DNA from: Nitrospira sp.
GTDB taxonomy: Bacteria > Nitrospirota > Nitrospiria > Nitrospirales > Nitrospiraceae
DNA length: 9,314 bases
Direction of reading: 5' to 3'
Assembly (NCBI GenBank): GCA_020697375.1
Contig: JAJFBJ010000204.1
Location: 1 to 9,314, forward strand
Shown: positions 6,724-9,314 of the stretch, piece by piece
Position numbering within the stretch: the stretch's first letter is position 1
Layout of the letters: every line of letters begins with the position of its first letter
Made by a program: the position numbers and the translations under genes
The notes under the pieces: model-generated
The model's database searches: none
What the model was told of the DNA's origin: nothing
What the model saw: the letters and a program-made list of their open reading frames with translations, nothing else

Positions 6724-7575
6724 TCAGACGATGTCCGCGAAGGTTCGCTCCATACGCCGAAAATAATAAAGTCCTGATATTATCAACAGGCAAGTGGCAC
6801 AAGAAGAGACAATAATTATCGGGCTTGGTGCCGTCTGGGTCCCGAGCAGGGCCCATCGGAACCCCTCGACCACTCCAGCCATTGGGTTAAGGCCGTAAAG
6901 GGTGCGCCAGGGTTCCGAGAGGAGACTGCTGGGATAAGCGATGGGGGTGGCAAAGAGCCAAAACTGAGTGAGAAACGGAATGGTATATCGGACATCACGA
7001 AACTGTACATTTAAGGCCGAAAGCCAAAGCCCTACTCCGAGGGCGGTGCCGCAAGTCAAAAGAAGAAGAAATGGCAACCATACGACGTTCATGGTCGGAA
7101 GGATGCCGTAGAAGAACATCATACCCAAGAGCACGAGAAAGGCGAAGATAAAGTCCATCGTGCCGGCCAGCACACTCGAGAGGGGTATGATCAAACGTGG
7201 GAAATACACTTTTTTGATCAGATTCGAGCTTTGGACCAGACTATTGGAAGACTGCGTAAGAGCGTTGGCGAACAAGGTCCAAGGCACGAGTGCCACATAG
7301 GCGAAAATCGGGTATGGAATCCCGTCAGACGGCATTCTAGCGAGGTTCCCAAAAAAGATACTAAATACCACCATAGTGAAGAAGGGCTGGATGATCGCCC
7401 AGAGCACACCTAAGAGGGTCTGCTTGTAGCGAACCTTGATGTCCCGCCAGCTCAAGAAATAGAGCAGGCTGCGATACTGCCAAATTTCTCGGAGATCCAG
7501 CGCACGCCAACCGTCTGAACGTTGCAGGCGAATCCGCGAGACTGGGGGCTGAACTATGCCTGCGGATGAATCCAT
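6724..7575 (-). CDS. ABC-2 type polysaccharide/polyol-phosphate transporter permease, Wzm-like
   Basis: The 283-residue membrane protein has about six hydrophobic segments (roughly 54-75, 87-107, 128-158, 165-190, 200-220, 253-273) after a cytoplasmic N-terminus with the amphipathic WRDIKVRYKQTLLG stretch typical of this family. The YGLNPMAGVVEGFRW motif before the last segment and the RRMERTFADIV tail are characteristic of Wzm/TagG/KpsM-type permeases. It would form a dimeric channel in the inner membrane, driven by the Wzt-like ATPase encoded downstream, moving a lipid-linked glycan to the periplasm. I chose the ATG at 7575 because GGAG lies 9 nt before it; a GTG at 7590 would add five residues but has no ribosome-binding site. 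It starts 36 nt after the beta-barrel gene stops, consistent with one operon. Confidence 0.93.
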   Translation of the reverse strand: MDSSAGIVQPPVSRIRLQRSDGWRALDLREIWQYRSLLYFLSWRDIKVRYKQTLLGVLWAIIQPFFTMVVFSIFFGNLARMPSDGIPYPIFAYVALVPWTLFANALTQSSNSLVQSSNLIKKVYFPRLIIPLSSVLAGTMDFIFAFLVLLGMMFFYGILPTMNVVWLPFLLLLTCGTALGVGLWLSALNVQFRDVRYTIPFLTQFWLFATPIAYPSSLLSEPWRTLYGLNPMAGVVEGFRWALLGTQTAPSPIIIVSSCATCLLIISGLYYFRRMERTFADIV

Positions 7576-7584
7576 TTTCTTAAA

Positions 7585-7588
7585 CTCC
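7585..7588 (-). promoter_or_regulatory. Ribosome-binding site that decides the permease start
   Basis: GGAG on the minus strand lies 9 nt before the ATG at 7575 and overlaps the competing upstream GTG (7590), which makes the ATG the more likely initiation codon. Confidence 0.55.
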
Positions 7589-7611
7589 ACCGTGACTCAT
7601 TGCGCAATCCA

Positions 7612-8946
7612 TCAATTCCACGTGCCCGTGATCGAAAATGTCACGACATGTCGATTGATGACATATCCCGTCAGATTGGTCATCACGGCCTCGGGCGAAC
7701 TCACCTCGAAGTAGGTGTATGAATATCCCATGGAAGCCAATAACGAACGACTGAGTTTGTAAGAGAGAAGTCCCGAAGCGGTATAAGATTCGAATGTAAA
7801 GAAATTCACAGGTGCAACTTCGTTATACGCATAATTTGCACTGCCGGTGAATGTGAGAACCCTCGAAAACCTGTGTTCCACCGACACACCGACGTTCGTG
7901 CTGATCAACGCTCCCCCAGTGGCGAAAAATGCCGGGGCGAAGCCGCGAGACCCTATGGCTCTGAACGTTGTCACTTCCCCATATTTGGCACTTAAGGTAA
8001 GCGAACCGGTCGGATAGGCACGGTTATCCAAGTCCAGGACAGTGGCTCCGCCGCTCAGAACAACGCCCCAATCTGCCGACGTAGAGGCATATGTTGCTTC
8101 CACTCCTTGCGCTGTGAAGTCTATTCCAGATAGCGCACCGGAAGTTGGACTCATGCTGCTTCTGGTCGACCGATAGGCAATGCTCACATTATCGCTACGA
8201 GACAGTCGCCAGGATGGCCCGATCGACCATGCATACTGGTCCGTATCAAAAAATACAACCTGCGTGTTAGTCGGCTGTCTGACAAAAATTTCGCCGATCC
8301 TCAGCAGTGAATAGGAATAGGTGCCTTGAAGCGTCAAACCCGTTGTGACCGGATAAGCCGCCGAAACTTGTGCCGTATTCGTATACATGTTCGCCCGAAC
8401 CGGCACGAGACCTATGGCAAAGGGGTTGGCGGTCGGGACAGGGGCCGCGGCACTGATGAATGAGGGCGACTCTGGAGAAAAGGCAAAAGAGTCTGAAATC
8501 TGGAGCTTGGCAGCATGAACGAACCGGCTCACAAATTTATCCAGGATTGTACTGCCCGTCAGATTCGTCGACACAAAGTTTAAGTCGGAATTGTTGACGA
8601 ACAAGTTGCCGCTGACCCCCGCCAAAAGAGAACTCTCCGCATATCGGTTTCGGTTTAGCAGCTGTATGGTCGGGCTCGCGGTCGTAACGAAATCCCACGG
8701 AGTCAGGCCGAACTTGCTTCCGGAGGGGGCAAAAAGCACATTGGAATCATACCGCTGGCTGAATGTAACGGAAGGAACAAACTTAGTGTCCCCCTCGGTT
8801 CTCTTCTTAACAGCGGACTGCTTCTCCTCCTCAGAAAAAGTTTCACCCTCAAGTGTCGGTTCGTCCCGCGACCTGGTCTGACCAAATGCCGATAAAGAGC
8901 CCCAACAGACCAACTCGGCGAGGACCGTCAGCACCAAGAAGGTCAT
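7612..8946 (-). CDS. Outer-membrane beta-barrel protein of a polysaccharide export locus
   Basis: From the ATG at 8946 the product has 444 residues. It opens with an N-terminal hydrophobic stretch (TFLVLTVLAELVCWGSLSAF) followed by Gln-Thr-Arg, which looks like a signal peptide, then a charged linker (about 23-50), then a long series of alternating amphipathic strands rich in Ser, Thr, Tyr and Phe (for example VTFSQRYDSNVLF, LQGTYSYSLL, VSIAYRS, LLASMGYSYTYF, VVTFSITGTWN). No enzymatic motif is visible. This matches barrel proteins encoded next to Wza-like genes in many exopolysaccharide loci. The frame is open upstream to 9102, but that extension would overlap the SLBB gene and put the signal peptide inside the protein, so I place the start at 8946, 37 nt after the SLBB stop, although its ribosome-binding site is weak. 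The protein ends in Trp-Asn rather than the usual terminal aromatic residue. I infer a role as the outer-membrane pore or its partner. Confidence 0.83.
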   Translation of the reverse strand: MTFLVLTVLAELVCWGSLSAFGQTRSRDEPTLEGETFSEEEKQSAVKKRTEGDTKFVPSVTFSQRYDSNVLFAPSGSKFGLTPWDFVTTASPTIQLLNRNRYAESSLLAGVSGNLFVNNSDLNFVSTNLTGSTILDKFVSRFVHAAKLQISDSFAFSPESPSFISAAAPVPTANPFAIGLVPVRANMYTNTAQVSAAYPVTTGLTLQGTYSYSLLRIGEIFVRQPTNTQVVFFDTDQYAWSIGPSWRLSRSDNVSIAYRSTRSSMSPTSGALSGIDFTAQGVEATYASTSADWGVVLSGGATVLDLDNRAYPTGSLTLSAKYGEVTTFRAIGSRGFAPAFFATGGALISTNVGVSVEHRFSRVLTFTGSANYAYNEVAPVNFFTFESYTASGLLSYKLSRSLLASMGYSYTYFEVSSPEAVMTNLTGYVINRHVVTFSITGTWN

Positions 8947-8983
8947 CCGATGAGCGAAGTAACCTTGGTTTCGTCCTTTCCAT

Positions 8984-9314
8984 TCAAGGCACCACAACGG
9001 TATCACCGGATAGCAAGATGATGTTTCCCGGTTCGCCGATTCCCAAAATAAGGTCGTCATATCGAACGGGAATGCGAAGCTCTTGAATCTTGTGATCGCC
9101 ATTGGGCCTCGAGCGGACTACCTGCATGCGATTCTTTTTGGCGTATTCCGTAAGCCCGCCGGCCATCGAGATGGCCTGCAATAAGGTGATGTATGATTTG
9201 GCTCGATATTTACCTGGCTTCGACACTTCCCCCAAGACGAACACGGAATAACTATTGAGCTCCTTGACGCTGACCGATATGGCAGGACTCTGGACGAATT
9301 GCTTCAGTCGGTCG
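8984..9314 (-). CDS. Polysaccharide export protein with SLBB domain (Wza/OPX family), 3' end only
   Basis: The last 109 or so codons are present and the gene enters from the right edge. The reading includes VSVKELNSYSVFVLGEV, then SKPGKYRAKSYITLLQAIS, MAGGLTEYAKKNRMQVVR, and ends with LLSGDTVVVP. The sequence V-x-G-E-V-x-K-P-G ... L-L-x-A-I-x-x-A-G-G-L and the final G-D-x-V-x-V-P are diagnostic of the SLBB domain near the end of OPX proteins, periplasmic or outer-membrane lipoproteins that carry capsule and exopolysaccharide across the outer membrane. The protein ends right after SLBB, with no sign of the C-terminal amphipathic helix that spans the outer membrane in E. coli Wza. That absence and the beta-barrel gene 37 nt downstream suggest a two-part exporter. 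The N-terminal Poly_export domain and any lipobox are outside the window. Confidence 0.92.
   Translation of the reverse strand, partial: DRLKQFVQSPAISVSVKELNSYSVFVLGEVSKPGKYRAKSYITLLQAISMAGGLTEYAKKNRMQVVRSRPNGDHKIQELRIPVRYDDLILGIGEPGNIILLSGDTVVVP

Noticed and set aside
8947..9102. A 52-codon N-terminal extension of the beta-barrel protein
   Set aside because: It overlaps the well-supported SLBB coding region and would bury the signal peptide at residue 53.

Overview
This 9.3 kb window holds part of a surface-polysaccharide (or similar glycan) export and decoration locus from a Gram-negative bacterium. Every credible gene lies on the minus strand, so transcription runs from the right edge (9314) to the left edge (1). 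The outer-membrane components show that the cell has an outer membrane. Moderate GC and this gene mix would fit an environmental lineage such as Nitrospirota, but that assignment is a guess from general impression, not from a search.

In transcription order: (1) the 3' end of an SLBB-containing polysaccharide export protein of the Wza/OPX class; (2) a signal-peptide-bearing outer-membrane beta-barrel protein; (3) an ABC-2 type permease (Wzm-like); (4) a membrane-anchored SGNH/GDSL hydrolase; (5) an ABC ATPase with a long C-terminal domain (Wzt-like); (6) a FemAB/GNAT-type acyltransferase; (7) a phytanoyl-CoA dioxygenase-family (PhyH) gene broken by a frameshift near 2512; (8) a metallo-beta-lactamase-fold protein resembling the catalytic part of CMP-sialate hydroxylase but without a Rieske domain; (9) the 5' part of a formyltransferase that runs off the left edge.

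The first five genes form a complete-looking export path. The Wzm/Wzt pair would move a lipid-linked glycan across the inner membrane, the SGNH protein could remove or transfer acyl groups on the periplasmic side, and the SLBB protein with the beta-barrel would carry the polymer through the outer membrane. The last four genes look like tailoring enzymes (acyl/aminoacyl transfer, Fe(II)/2-oxoglutarate oxidation, metal-dependent hydrolysis or hydroxylation, formyl transfer) that would act on the glycan or its precursors. Most genes are 1 to 156 nt apart and may be co-transcribed. The largest gap (200 nt, 2735-2934) precedes the PhyH gene, which has the strongest ribosome-binding site in the window, so a separate transcription unit could begin there.

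The most notable points are the PhyH frameshift, the SGNH gene sitting between the two ABC-transporter genes, the Rieske-less CMAH-like protein next to a 2-oxoglutarate oxygenase and a formyltransferase, and the SLBB plus beta-barrel pair that may form a two-part outer-membrane exporter. No stretch over 300 nt lacks a gene. No RNA genes, CRISPR arrays, insertion sequences or convincing terminators were seen.
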